DNA of 35,071 nt, taken from the IMG/VR virus record IMGVR_UViG_3300050821_017996, positions 1 through 35,071 of that record; one strand, written 5' to 3'. The position numbers were made by a program, and so were the translations under genes. This DNA is from a virus. Shown piece after piece: positions 7,962-16,530 of the stretch; position 1 is the first letter of the stretch, and each line of letters begins with the position of its first letter. A model generated the notes under the pieces. The model was given only the letters and a program-made list of their open reading frames with translations. It made no database searches and was not told the DNA's origin.

Positions 7962-8056
7962 CGCTTGCCTTTCTTAGGGGGCTTCGTGGGCGGCGGGTTG
8001 TTCTGCGTCGACATCGCGCCGACCGCAGCCTTGGGCTTCGCCTTGATGCGGGTCAT
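7958..8056 (-). CDS. Very small lysine/proline-rich protein
   Basis: A 32-codon frame from the ATG at 8056, which overlaps the collagen-like gene stop by ATGA, to a TGA that overlaps the next gene start by GTGA. The product is basic (MTRIKAKPKAAVGAM, then PPPTKPPKKGKR). The precise coupling at both ends is the main support; no conserved domain can be expected at this size. It might be a small structural or nucleic-acid-binding peptide, or simply maintain translational coupling. Confidence 0.5.
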   Translation of the reverse strand: MTRIKAKPKAAVGAMSTQNNPPPTKPPKKGKR

Positions 8057-9405
8057 CGGTAGTCCCGTCCGGGATCGCCCTTGTCACCCTTCGATCCCTG
8101 CTTGCCGTCCGTCCCGGCTGGTCCTGGCTTCCCATCACCACCGCGGCGCACCATCAACTGCCAGTCCTTGGACTCGCCAGGCTTGGCCGTCGTCGAGACG
8201 AGACACGTCCAGGCGGAGTTGCCAAACGTCACCACATCGCCGGGCGTATAGGCCTCGCCCGCCCGGTACACATTGCGATAGATCAGCACCGGGAAGGTCA
8301 GGCGGCCGCCCGTGATCGGCGTCCCGTCCTTGAAGCAGAACTCCACGGTCCGCTCATCGACCCGGACGATCTGAAGCTGCTCGAGCGTCCCGTCTCGACC
8401 GTTCAGTCCTGGTGCACCATCCTGGCCGGTGTTGCCCTTGGTACCAGCCTGCCCGTCCTGGCCCACCACCACACCCAAGGTATGCAGCGTGCCGTCCGAC
8501 AAGGTGAGGACCAGCGTCCCGTCCTTCGCGATGAGGGCGCCCGCCACGCCGACGCCGTCTTTCCCTGGCATTCCCGGCTGGCCGTCCTTCGGGGCTGGCA
8601 ACGTCCCCACCGCCCGTCGCACGGCGTCGTCCACGAGTGCGGCGATGACCTCTGGCGAGACGTCTGCACCCGCCTGGCCGTCCTGGCCATCGCGGGGCAG
8701 CGGCAGCGCAGCCACCGCTTTGGCGATCTCCGTCACGATCTGATCGGGGTCGGCGTCACGCCCGTCACGGCCGTCTTTCGGCGGCGGCACGAGCGCGGCA
8801 GCGCGCCGCACGATCTCGTCCAGGTCTACCGCGGGCGCATCATGCCCGGGTGGGCCCTGCTCCCCGTCATGGCCAGGGGGCCCATCCTTCGGCGAGGGGA
8901 CGAGCGCGGCGGCACGTTTGGCCACCTCATCAAGATCGAGGGCTGGCGCATCCTGACCTGGAGGACCGGGCTCACCGACCGGACCGGGAACGGCCGCGCG
9001 CGCCTCTACGGCCGCGAGACGTTCGAGCAGCGGCAGTTGGGCGGCCCTGATGTGCGCGAGCACAGCCGCCTTGCCGGATGCCATGCACGGACAGTCCGGA
9101 TCGCATGTCGGGCAATCCTCCGGACACGGTTCCCCGCCGGGCGTCTGCCGTTCGCACGGACAGGACGACCGTCCGCAGGAGACGCACTGACTGAACGCCT
9201 CGTCCTCGTCGTCGTCCTCGTCATCCTCGGGTTTGCTCCGGGATTCCACGACCGCCACGCGCTCACGCAGCGCGCCGATGTCGCCCCAGCGGGCTTCCCA
9301 GCCCGCGATCTGGGACTGGAGCACCTTCACGTCGGCCACGATCGGCGCCATGGCGGCCTTGATCCCGGCCGCGATCACCGCGGCAATCTTCTCGGTCTCC
9401 GTCAT
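8053..9405 (-). CDS. Collagen-like fibre/appendage protein with cysteine-rich insert
   Basis: A 450-residue protein. Residues 1-60 are a helical, coiled-coil-like segment, followed by an acidic run. Next comes a cysteine cluster (FSQCVSCGRSSCPCER and PCPEDCPTCDPDCPCM), probably metal-binding or disulfide-forming. From about residue 140 there are Gly-X-Y blocks (GPVGEPGPPGQDAP, GPPGHDGEQGPPGHDAP) alternating with helical blocks that share the pattern DLDEVAKRAAALVPSPKDG. A C-terminal domain (YRAGEAYTPGDVVTFGNSAW) resembles the carbohydrate-binding module of phage tail and chitinase proteins, followed by a final collagen tail. Next to the portal gene, it is likely a trimeric surface fibre. Confidence 0.75.
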   Translation of the reverse strand: MTETEKIAAVIAAGIKAAMAPIVADVKVLQSQIAGWEARWGDIGALRERVAVVESRSKPEDDEDDDEDEAFSQCVSCGRSSCPCERQTPGGEPCPEDCPTCDPDCPCMASGKAAVLAHIRAAQLPLLERLAAVEARAAVPGPVGEPGPPGQDAPALDLDEVAKRAAALVPSPKDGPPGHDGEQGPPGHDAPAVDLDEIVRRAAALVPPPKDGRDGRDADPDQIVTEIAKAVAALPLPRDGQDGQAGADVSPEVIAALVDDAVRRAVGTLPAPKDGQPGMPGKDGVGVAGALIAKDGTLVLTLSDGTLHTLGVVVGQDGQAGTKGNTGQDGAPGLNGRDGTLEQLQIVRVDERTVEFCFKDGTPITGGRLTFPVLIYRNVYRAGEAYTPGDVVTFGNSAWTCLVSTTAKPGESKDWQLMVRRGGDGKPGPAGTDGKQGSKGDKGDPGRDYR

Positions 9406-10829
9406 GCGGCGACCTGAAGGAGTTCCTTGTAGACGAGCGCGAGTAATTCGTCGTGGTCGAGCGCTTTCGGGGACGGCACGGGCGTCGGATCGCCCGGTCT
9501 CGGCAGGCCGTCCGTCGGCGACGACAGCAACGCAGGCGGCACCGGTGGCGGATTGGCGGCTCGCTTCGCCGACGCTTTATCGCGCGCATCCAGCGCAGGG
9601 AGGCTGATGTTTTGCCCCTGCAGGTACGGCGCGTCCCCGCCCTTGACGGGCTTGTAGTTGAACTTCGCGCGCGCTTCATTCGGGGAGTAGACGCCCCCGA
9701 CGATCCCCTTCGTCGCGACGTCCATCTTCTGCGACGAGTCCATGCGGTCCAGGGACTCGAGGTCGAAGCCGACTTCGTAGCTGACGTCTTCGAGTTCCAA
9801 GCCCTCCGTCAGACAGAGTTCGATGGACTCGAAGTAGTACTGGAGGCACTGGCTGTAGTACTGCTGGCCGAGGGCGTCGACGTTGTTGTATGACGGGAGG
9901 GGCCCGACGCCGACCAGAAAGCCTGGCACATGATGGACGCTGCAAATCTTCTCATCGTCCCATCGGAGCTGATCGATGAGCTGGGCGTCCACGGCCGACA
10001 TCACGGCCGGCTTCTCGAATTTCAGCCCGTCCCCGAGCACCGCCACTTTCCCGATGTTGTCTTCGCCGGCGTAGTTCTCCTGCCAGTACTTCTCCAGGCG
10101 CTCGGCGGTCTCCGGGCTGATCTGCCCGGGCGCGGTCAACACGCCGCCGACCTGCGAGCCACGCTTGAAGAGCCGCGTCGCGTTGCCCACGATGGTCAGC
10201 CCTTGCATCGCCGCGTGCCCGCACGCGAAGACCTGCGAGAACCCACAGAGCGGATGGTAGGGAGCGAAGCCGATGTCGTGGATGATTTCGCGCGCCGGAA
10301 TCACGATCGACGCTTCGGTCAACTCGGCGAGGAGATCCTGCTGACAGGCGTAGTAGACATCGCCAGACGGAGTGACGAGGGGGCGCACTCGTAACGGGTC
10401 CAGCAGATAGAGCGCGGTGACGATGCCACGCGCGTCCCGTTGTTTCAGCGCGTAGGTATTGCCCCGCATCAACTTCGACAACATCCAGTACGTCAAAAAC
10501 TGGATGCGGTTCTGGTAGTGGTTCGGCCGTTCCAGCACGGGGGCATACGGGGAGTGGCGATCCACTTCCACATCGATGCCGGCCACCTCTTCGATGAGCA
10601 TCGGCCGAATCTTCGCGACATCGCCCGCGATCAGCGTGACGCACGCCCAGTACGTCGGGTGCGTCATCACGTCTTCGACGGGGGCGATCACGCCGCGCTG
10701 CCAGGCGCCGGCGAAACTCTCGCGTACGATCGGCCACCAGGCCATGGGGCCCGGCAGGTGGGTGATGAGATCGCCGCCTCCCGCCTTGGTGCGCAGCTCG
10801 AGGCTGAACGATCCAATCTGGATCTTCAT
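9402..10829 (-). CDS. Portal protein, HK97 family
   Basis: A 475-residue protein of usual length for HK97-type portals. Diagnostic regions include HPTYWACVTLIAGDVAKIRP, then RGNTYALKQRD, LYLLDPLRVRPLV, GFAPYHPLCGFSQVF and a wing/stem segment RLFKRGSQVGGVL. The clip/crown end has VHHVPGFLVGVG and NNVDALGQQYYSQCL. It forms the dodecameric DNA gate at the head vertex, through which the terminase packages DNA. The proline-rich C-terminus (about 45 residues) is probably disordered. The start shares one base with the upstream stop (TGATG) and the stop overlaps the fibre gene start. Confidence 0.9.
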   Translation of the reverse strand: MKIQIGSFSLELRTKAGGGDLITHLPGPMAWWPIVRESFAGAWQRGVIAPVEDVMTHPTYWACVTLIAGDVAKIRPMLIEEVAGIDVEVDRHSPYAPVLERPNHYQNRIQFLTYWMLSKLMRGNTYALKQRDARGIVTALYLLDPLRVRPLVTPSGDVYYACQQDLLAELTEASIVIPAREIIHDIGFAPYHPLCGFSQVFACGHAAMQGLTIVGNATRLFKRGSQVGGVLTAPGQISPETAERLEKYWQENYAGEDNIGKVAVLGDGLKFEKPAVMSAVDAQLIDQLRWDDEKICSVHHVPGFLVGVGPLPSYNNVDALGQQYYSQCLQYYFESIELCLTEGLELEDVSYEVGFDLESLDRMDSSQKMDVATKGIVGGVYSPNEARAKFNYKPVKGGDAPYLQGQNISLPALDARDKASAKRAANPPPVPPALLSSPTDGLPRPGDPTPVPSPKALDHDELLALVYKELLQVAA

Positions 10830-11026
10830 CAGGCCTCAGCCTTCAGATCGCGCGAGTCCTCGGCCTTCAGATCGCGGCGCTTGTACTGTTTCTTGTCTGG
10901 GGTGTGGTCGACGACGCGCTCAACCGCGCCGACGGATTCGAGCACCGCGCCGGCGGCTTCCTCGGCGTCGAAGATCTCGCCGGGCTGTTGCCCTTGGGGG
11001 CATTCCTTCAGGGCTCGGAATTTCAT
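10829..11026 (-). CDS. Small head-module protein
   Basis: A 65-residue hypothetical protein between the proline-rich protein and the portal. The N-terminus (MKFRALKECPQGQQPGEIFD) and the AAGAVLESVGAVERV segment resemble short phage proteins often found beside portal genes, possibly small head or chaperone-like factors. The C-terminal end carries a near-perfect tandem duplication, RDLKAED then RDLKAEA, also visible in the DNA. The family function is not known to me. Confidence 0.6.
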   Translation of the reverse strand: MKFRALKECPQGQQPGEIFDAEEAAGAVLESVGAVERVVDHTPDKKQYKRRDLKAEDSRDLKAEA

Positions 11027-11047
11027 GGTCCCTCAAACGCAGGGAAT

Positions 11048-11075
11048 CGAGGACGGCCCCGGCGAGCCGTCCTCG
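11048..11075 (-). terminator. Strong hairpin in the capsid-portal interval
   Basis: A perfect 10-bp inverted repeat (arms 11048-11057 and 11066-11075, 8-base loop) lies between the proline-rich ORF and the 65-residue gene. No clear T-run follows on the minus strand, so it may be a partial terminator or an mRNA-stabilising structure that sets capsid versus portal expression rather than a full terminator. Confidence 0.5.
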
Positions 11076-11080
11076 GGGAA

Positions 11081-11218
11081 TCACTTGCTCTCGTCGCGAT
11101 CGCCGGACGTCTCTGTGTCGTCTGGCGGGTCGATCGTCACCGGCGGCTCCGGCGTCGGTGGGTCGTCCGGCGGCGGCGGTGCCGCCGGTTTACTGGTCGA
11201 TGGGTCCGTAAAGGGCAT
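11081..11218 (-). CDS. Small proline/aspartate-rich protein
   Basis: A 45-residue frame with an ATG at 11218. It is preceded by GGGAGAG at 7-base spacing, a good ribosome-binding site. The product is almost entirely low-complexity (PAAPPPPDDPPTPEPP, then acidic TETSGDRDESK), so it is probably unstructured. It follows the capsid fusion by about 40 bases and is followed by the hairpin at 11048-11075. It could be a minor head decoration or assembly peptide. Support is the ribosome-binding site and position rather than any homology. Confidence 0.5.
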   Translation of the reverse strand: MPFTDPSTSKPAAPPPPDDPPTPEPPVTIDPPDDTETSGDRDESK

Positions 11219-11255
11219 CGGAACTCTCCCGCCGCTCAGGGGTCACCCGATCGCG

Positions 11256-14200
11256 TTACGCGCGATAGGCCGCCGGTCCGATGTAGCGTGCCGCGCCGGT
11301 GCGCCGCAGCTTCCAGTTGATCTCCCGGGTGGCCATCAACCCGACCATGCCGGTCTGCCACAGCGAGACCAGCGACGCGCCCGTGCCTGTCAAGCCGGAC
11401 TGGGACGAACTCGTCTGCATCTCGATCGAGGCCTGATCGCTCGCGTCGATCGTCACCACGCCGTCGTCGGAGAGGTACACATCGCCCGCCTTGACCGCGA
11501 CGATGATGTCTTCGAGCGGGGACCCTTCCGAGACCATCGACTCCGAGGTGATGACCGGGAACCCGAGCAAGTTGCCGCCCGCCATCGTGATGTTCGGGAA
11601 GCTCTGCACGCCCAGGGTGTTGATCATCAAGCTCAGATTGAGCGCGTCGATCGTCGACATGATGATCACGATGTCGCTGGGATCGAGGAGCAACGTGGCG
11701 AAGGTGGCGAGCAGCGTGGCAAAGTCCGTGCGGAACGCCGCCGCGGTCGCCCCCGACGGCGCGAGCGGGGTTGTGTTGAAGGTGACCGAGGCCGGCGAGG
11801 TATTCGCCACGGCGGCTTTGGCCGGGTTGATGAAGTCGATGTCCTGTTTCACGATGACCGATTTCGTGAGGTCATCGCGGACCTTGGCTTCCGCACTCGG
11901 ATTACTGAAGCGCATCTCTTCCTTGGTCAGGATCGCCAGCGCGGCGAGGTTGGCCCACGTCAGGGTCACGTTGAACGACGTCGCCGCGCTCGGCAGCACG
12001 GGCAAGCCCTCTCCCTTCCACGCGGCCGTGAAGCCGGCCGAGAAGCCGGACACGCGCGTGTTGAACGGCACACGCCGTAGCGGGGGAATGCCGTTCAGGC
12101 CAAACTTGCCGAGGATCGTGCGCGGCCGGAGATACTCGATGAAGTCGTCCATGATGGCGTACGGCACGAGGTCGGAGAGGTTGTTCGCCGTCTGCGCCGC
12201 GCCGGCGCCGACGCCAGCCTTTTGCTGCAGGTCGATCAACTTCTCGATCCCGGCGGCGTTGTCCCCGTAGTTCTGCCGCGCAATCTGCTTGGCCTCGAAG
12301 TGATTGCCCCTGGCCATCCCCATGCACATGGCATAGCGGGCGAAGTGCACGCCCGGCGGCAGCGGCCGCTCCACCGTAATCACGCCCGCACGCGCCTGCC
12401 CGCCTTCAGCCGGCGTGCGACCGGCGACCGGCGCGGCGGCCGCCCTCTCGCGCGCTTCCGCGGCGCGCAGACGGACCAGGTGGTCGTCGATTTCCTTGAT
12501 TTCCTCGATGAGCGTGTCGTGCTCTTCCTTCTGGGCCGCATCAAGGGTCTGACCCGTCTCGGCCGACTGTTCGAGGATCGCATCCGTTGCCGCGACCTTC
12601 GCGGCGCGCGTGTTCACGAAGCCGGCAATCTGATCGGCATAACTTTTCTTCATGGGGCGTTCCGTGCGCATCTTCACGACGCGCGATAACCCCGGAACAC
12701 CGGGCGTGGGTGGACGATCGACGGCGGCCCCAGCGCCGGACACGGCGAGGCCGGTATCGAGTGATTTGATCGTCTGAATCGAGGCGTCCGTGTTCGCCGG
12801 AATCGTCACGGCGGAGAGTTCATGCCACATCCATTTCAGGTAGTGATAGCCGCCGGTGGCCTTGTCGTAGGCCTCTTCGATCGACGAGAAGCCGATCGAG
12901 AGTCCGCGGACCAGCTTCATCGTGATCGACTGCCAGGCCATATCCAGGCGGTCTTTGAGCACGCCCGGCGTGTCGGTCTGGGCGATGCGCGCCTGAATCT
13001 CGATTCCGGCCTTTGATGATTTGGCGGCGAAGACTTGGCCGATCGGCTGCCCGCTATCGTGTTGCCAGAGCAGCGGAATGGGCAACGTGAACTCGGCGCC
13101 GTCCGGCTCGACGACGTCGCCGTAGAAATCGGTCGAGGCGCTGGTCGCAATCCCCGTGATGACGCGCTGCTCCGCGTCGATGCTCTTAATCTCGAGGCGT
13201 GAGTAGGCGCGTCGACGCGTGGGGCTGGCCGTCTTCTGCTTCAGGGCCGGCGCCATCCGATACCGCGAGCCGACGCGCTGGGTGTTGGTGATGAGGTCGC
13301 GCTGCTCCGCGAGCTTCGTCAGCGCGGCCGTGAGGGCCTGGTCGAGCGGCAGGGCGTCCTGCTCGGCGATGATGGTGGCAAAGCGCGCGAGCTCTCGGAC
13401 GTGCGCGCCGCTATACCCCTGGGTCGCGGTCACCGCCCGGCCGAGGTCGGCGGGCGTCAGGCCGGGCAACCATTTCAGGAGCATCTGCTTGCGGGCGTCA
13501 TCGCTCGGCAGATCGAACTTCAGCACGTCGTGAAAGCGCCCGGGCCGGTCGATCAACGCGGCCGGTAACTGCTCGGGATAGTTCGTCGTCATCATCGTGA
13601 CAACGCCCGTACTCCGGGCGACCCCGTCCATCTCCGTCTTGATGAGATCGACGGTGGTGTCATAGAGCCAGTTGTCGATGTCCTCGAACACGACGACGGA
13701 CGGGGCGCATTCGCGGGCGAGGTCAAACGCCTGGCTGAACCCACCGAAGCTCCCGCTGTAGTGGAAGTCCCGTGAACTGACCCAGATGAAGGTGGCCTGC
13801 GCGTCATTCCGCACGATGCGCGCCGCGAGCGTCTTGCCGGTGCCTGGCGGCCCCATCAGGAGCACGCCGCGGTTCTCGAGGGCCTTGCCCTTCGTGTTGA
13901 CGAGGCTGACCACGCGGCCCAGCGCCGCGGCATTCTTGGGGTCGAGAAACAGATCGGCGAAGGTCTCGTCGGTCTTCGGCAGGAACTCCCCCGAGAGCGA
14001 GAACGCCTCGCCCTTCAGAAAATTGATCTCGCCGGCTCGCGTCTGGATCGCGCCGAGTAACGTCTGGGCGGTGCCCAGGGATCGCATCCCGTAGACGGTC
14101 ACATCTAGCCCGTACCAGGCGGGCTCGACCCGGAGCGTCGCACGCGGGCCGGTCGGCTCCGCCTGCCGGACGAACCGCATCCCATCGATGAGGAAGTCGG

Positions 14201-14534
14201 CGCTCTTGGTCGAGTTGAGCTGGATGATGTTGTAGCTCGGCGGCGTTTCTTCGCCGCGCCAGTTCAGGTTCCGGACGTCATCGACCGACCAGGCGCGCAG
14301 GACATCATCGACGGCCGTGAGGAACGCGCCCATCCGCACCGCCGGCACGCGCATCTCGCGCCGTTCGAGCGCCTTGATGTCGACCCCGAGGTATTGAGCG
14401 ACCAACGCCTCTTCGATCGATTGCGGCGGAAATTCGGCGCGCGCGACATCGAACGCCGTTGAGAGGCGCCGATTCCAGCGCAAGGGTTCGACGTGCACGA
14501 CGGTGGCACGATCGATGGCGGCGCGTAGGGTCAC
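11256..14534 (-). CDS. AAA+ ATPase / HK97 prohead protease / major capsid fusion protein
   Basis: One uninterrupted 1092-residue frame with a GTG start. Residues 1-200 are an unrecognised N-domain. Residues about 220-400 are an AAA+ ATPase: Walker A GPPGTGKT (228-235), Walker B VVVFEDID (280-287), sensor-1 MTTNYP (315-320) and arginines at 330 and 333. Residues about 443-590 are an HK97-type U35 prohead protease: H492 in LLWQHDSGQPIG, S546 in RGLSIGFSS and the HELSAVTIPANTDA motif (571-584). Residues about 628-700 are a coiled-coil delta-like domain. Residues about 720-1092 are the HK97-fold capsid. No good internal ribosome-binding site separates the parts. Protease-capsid fusions are known; the N-terminal AAA+ is unusual. 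The protease could cut the parts apart during maturation. Confidence 0.85.
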   Translation of the reverse strand: MTLRAAIDRATVVHVEPLRWNRRLSTAFDVARAEFPPQSIEEALVAQYLGVDIKALERREMRVPAVRMGAFLTAVDDVLRAWSVDDVRNLNWRGEETPPSYNIIQLNSTKSADFLIDGMRFVRQAEPTGPRATLRVEPAWYGLDVTVYGMRSLGTAQTLLGAIQTRAGEINFLKGEAFSLSGEFLPKTDETFADLFLDPKNAAALGRVVSLVNTKGKALENRGVLLMGPPGTGKTLAARIVRNDAQATFIWVSSRDFHYSGSFGGFSQAFDLARECAPSVVVFEDIDNWLYDTTVDLIKTEMDGVARSTGVVTMMTTNYPEQLPAALIDRPGRFHDVLKFDLPSDDARKQMLLKWLPGLTPADLGRAVTATQGYSGAHVRELARFATIIAEQDALPLDQALTAALTKLAEQRDLITNTQRVGSRYRMAPALKQKTASPTRRRAYSRLEIKSIDAEQRVITGIATSASTDFYGDVVEPDGAEFTLPIPLLWQHDSGQPIGQVFAAKSSKAGIEIQARIAQTDTPGVLKDRLDMAWQSITMKLVRGLSIGFSSIEEAYDKATGGYHYLKWMWHELSAVTIPANTDASIQTIKSLDTGLAVSGAGAAVDRPPTPGVPGLSRVVKMRTERPMKKSYADQIAGFVNTRAAKVAATDAILEQSAETGQTLDAAQKEEHDTLIEEIKEIDDHLVRLRAAEARERAAAAPVAGRTPAEGGQARAGVITVERPLPPGVHFARYAMCMGMARGNHFEAKQIARQNYGDNAAGIEKLIDLQQKAGVGAGAAQTANNLSDLVPYAIMDDFIEYLRPRTILGKFGLNGIPPLRRVPFNTRVSGFSAGFTAAWKGEGLPVLPSAATSFNVTLTWANLAALAILTKEEMRFSNPSAEAKVRDDLTKSVIVKQDIDFINPAKAAVANTSPASVTFNTTPLAPSGATAAAFRTDFATLLATFATLLLDPSDIVIIMSTIDALNLSLMINTLGVQSFPNITMAGGNLLGFPVITSESMVSEGSPLEDIIVAVKAGDVYLSDDGVVTIDASDQASIEMQTSSSQSGLTGTGASLVSLWQTGMVGLMATREINWKLRRTGAARYIGPAAYRA

Positions 14535-14590
14535 TGGTGCATCTAGCCTGGACCCGATGGCGCGGGGCGAGTTAATTCAGTAGAAAGAAC

Positions 14591-14764
14591 TCAGCGGAGT
14601 TTCACGATCAAGAGCTCGCGGATGGTCTTCGAGATGCTCTGCTCTTCGCGTTTGGCGAGCTCGATGAGGCGATCGTGCATGCTCGCCGGCAGCCACACGG
14701 AGGCGCTCGAGCGTGGCTCAAGGACGCGCGTCGACCCGAGCGGACGGCCAGGCGGCCGCTTCAT
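14591..14764 (-). CDS. Small ribbon-helix-helix DNA-binding protein
   Basis: A 57-residue protein. The ATG at 14764 overlaps the terminase stop by ATGA. After a basic proline-rich start (MKRPPGRPLGSTRVLEPR) comes SASVWLPASMHDRLIELAKR and then EEQSISKTIRELLIVKL, the strand-helix-helix pattern of Arc/MetJ/CopG-type repressors. It may bind DNA as a dimer. Its place between TerL and the capsid fusion suggests local transcription control or a role in packaging. Confidence 0.65.
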   Translation of the reverse strand: MKRPPGRPLGSTRVLEPRSSASVWLPASMHDRLIELAKREEQSISKTIRELLIVKLR

Positions 14765-16530
14765 CCCTTCCTCCCGCCCAACACCAGGATCTGATACTCC
14801 GGCTGGCGCACCGGCGCCGCCATCGCGCGCGACAGAGCCGTCCACATCGCCACCGGCCCGTCAATCTTGTTCGCGGAATCCTTCCCGCCGGCTTTGCGCG
14901 GATAGATCTCGTCCTTGTAGCTGCGCTCGATCACGACGTTGGTAATCATCCAAGCCATCGCCGGGTTGCCGTCGTGCTGCAGCTTCTTCGCGAGCACGAG
15001 GCGTTCGGTCAGCTTCATCGCCGGGTCCATCGTCTCGACGGTCTGCGGCACGGTGACCACGAACCGGTCCACCGCATCCCGGCCCATGCGCGGCTCGAGG
15101 ACGCGCTTGAGCTCCTGCTGCATCTGGGCGGCCAGTGCTCGATCGAAATCGATCTCCCTTACCTGCAGGAGCAGATCGCACCACCGCACGAGGTCGGCCT
15201 GAATCCGGGCGAAGTCGGCCTGATCCCCGTCCGTCTCGATGATGTGCCCCTCGTGCACCCAGCCGGACATCTGGGCAATGGGTGACCGGTCGATCGTTGC
15301 CTTCGGGAGATAGAAGCGCCCGACGATCGCGTACGCGTCCGCGGCAATCTGGAACACGGCGACGAGCGCCGCAATGTCGCGGACCTCGGCCAGGTCGACC
15401 CCGATCCAACAGGGGAAGCCCTTGAGCGCCTCGATCGTCACGCCCTCGACCGCGCAGGTTTGCCAGAGCGTCGCGGTCATCCAGGAGGACTCGGTGCGAA
15501 TCCAGACGTTGAAGTGCTTTGTGAGGATGTTGTTGAGCGCCGCCGGCGAGTGCTGCGCCTCCGCAATCTTGCGCACCAGATCATCCGCCTGCACACTCAC
15601 GCCGTAACTGGGATTCGCTTTCTGCTGAACGGCCGGCTGACGAATGTCATCGCCCGGGTCGATCCCATACACGGTCCCGAAGAACGCCTCGTCGATCGCC
15701 ACGCCGTCGAGCACCTTCTCGAGATATCCGAGCTTCTGATGGCAGATGCCGCCGATCTCCACCCCGGCCGTACTAATGCCGATGATCAAGGGCTGGAGGC
15801 GCGCGCCGGTCGCGGTGTCGATCACGTTCCACACGGCGGGGGTCTTGTGCGCATGGAGTTCGTCGACGATGGCCAGCGAGATGTTCAGGCCGTCGAGGCT
15901 ATTCGCGTCGGCCGACAGCGGCAGGAACTTGCTGGCGGTCGCCGGCACGGTCAGCGATCGTGACGTCTCGGACCCGAGCCGCACGCCGTAGTACTCGCGG
16001 AACTGGGGTGACCGCTTGGCCATCTCCCAGGCGATATCCGCCACCGCCTTCGCTTGCTCGCGAGTCGTGGCTGCCGAGACGCACAACGCCCCGGGCTCGT
16101 GCTCCTCGGTCAGCCCGTAGAGCGCCAGGACGGCGCCCATCGTGCTCTTCGCATTCTTGCGCGGGACCAGGATCAGCGCGATGCGAAAGCGCCGCAGGCC
16201 CTTGGCATTCGCCCAACCATAGAGCGTGGTGAACACCCAGCACTGCCACGGCTGCAGCACTAGGGTCCGCCAGATGGGCAGGTCGTGCTCGTCGCGGGCG
16301 ACGACCTCGGCAAAGCCCCGGCCGGTCACATACGGCAAGAGCTCGGCGAATCGGCAGATCCGGACCGCGAGCTCCGGGTCGAAGTGAAAGGGAAAGCCCG
16401 GCGTGTCCTGCCGGTCCAGGTCGCGCCGATTCCGCGCACAGGCCCGCTGCACTTGAGCGCTCGCCGGAATCGTGCCATTGAGGATGTCCGCCTGATACTG
16501 GGCCGCGATGGCCAGGTAGTCGCGACTCAC
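14761..16530 (-). CDS. terL: Terminase large subunit
   Basis: A 589-residue protein of usual length for HK97-type large terminases. The ATPase domain has the Walker A-like loop VPRKNAKST (122-130), the Walker B motif SLAIVDELHA (218-227) and the coupling segment IIGISTAGVE (249-258). The nuclease domain follows, with WIGVDLAEVRDIAALVAVF containing the first metal-binding aspartate, and a late DGPVAMWTALSRAM typical of the family C-terminus. It pumps DNA into the prohead through the portal and cuts it. It overlaps the small subunit by 4 bases upstream and the RHH gene by 4 bases downstream. Confidence 0.9.
   Translation of the reverse strand: MSRDYLAIAAQYQADILNGTIPASAQVQRACARNRRDLDRQDTPGFPFHFDPELAVRICRFAELLPYVTGRGFAEVVARDEHDLPIWRTLVLQPWQCWVFTTLYGWANAKGLRRFRIALILVPRKNAKSTMGAVLALYGLTEEHEPGALCVSAATTREQAKAVADIAWEMAKRSPQFREYYGVRLGSETSRSLTVPATASKFLPLSADANSLDGLNISLAIVDELHAHKTPAVWNVIDTATGARLQPLIIGISTAGVEIGGICHQKLGYLEKVLDGVAIDEAFFGTVYGIDPGDDIRQPAVQQKANPSYGVSVQADDLVRKIAEAQHSPAALNNILTKHFNVWIRTESSWMTATLWQTCAVEGVTIEALKGFPCWIGVDLAEVRDIAALVAVFQIAADAYAIVGRFYLPKATIDRSPIAQMSGWVHEGHIIETDGDQADFARIQADLVRWCDLLLQVREIDFDRALAAQMQQELKRVLEPRMGRDAVDRFVVTVPQTVETMDPAMKLTERLVLAKKLQHDGNPAMAWMITNVVIERSYKDEIYPRKAGGKDSANKIDGPVAMWTALSRAMAAPVRQPEYQILVLGGRKG

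Noticed and set aside
10440-12080. 546-codon plus-strand frame opposite portal and capsid genes
   Set aside because: Arg-rich, low-complexity translation without domains, antisense to strongly recognised portal and capsid genes; typical of high-GC shadow frames.
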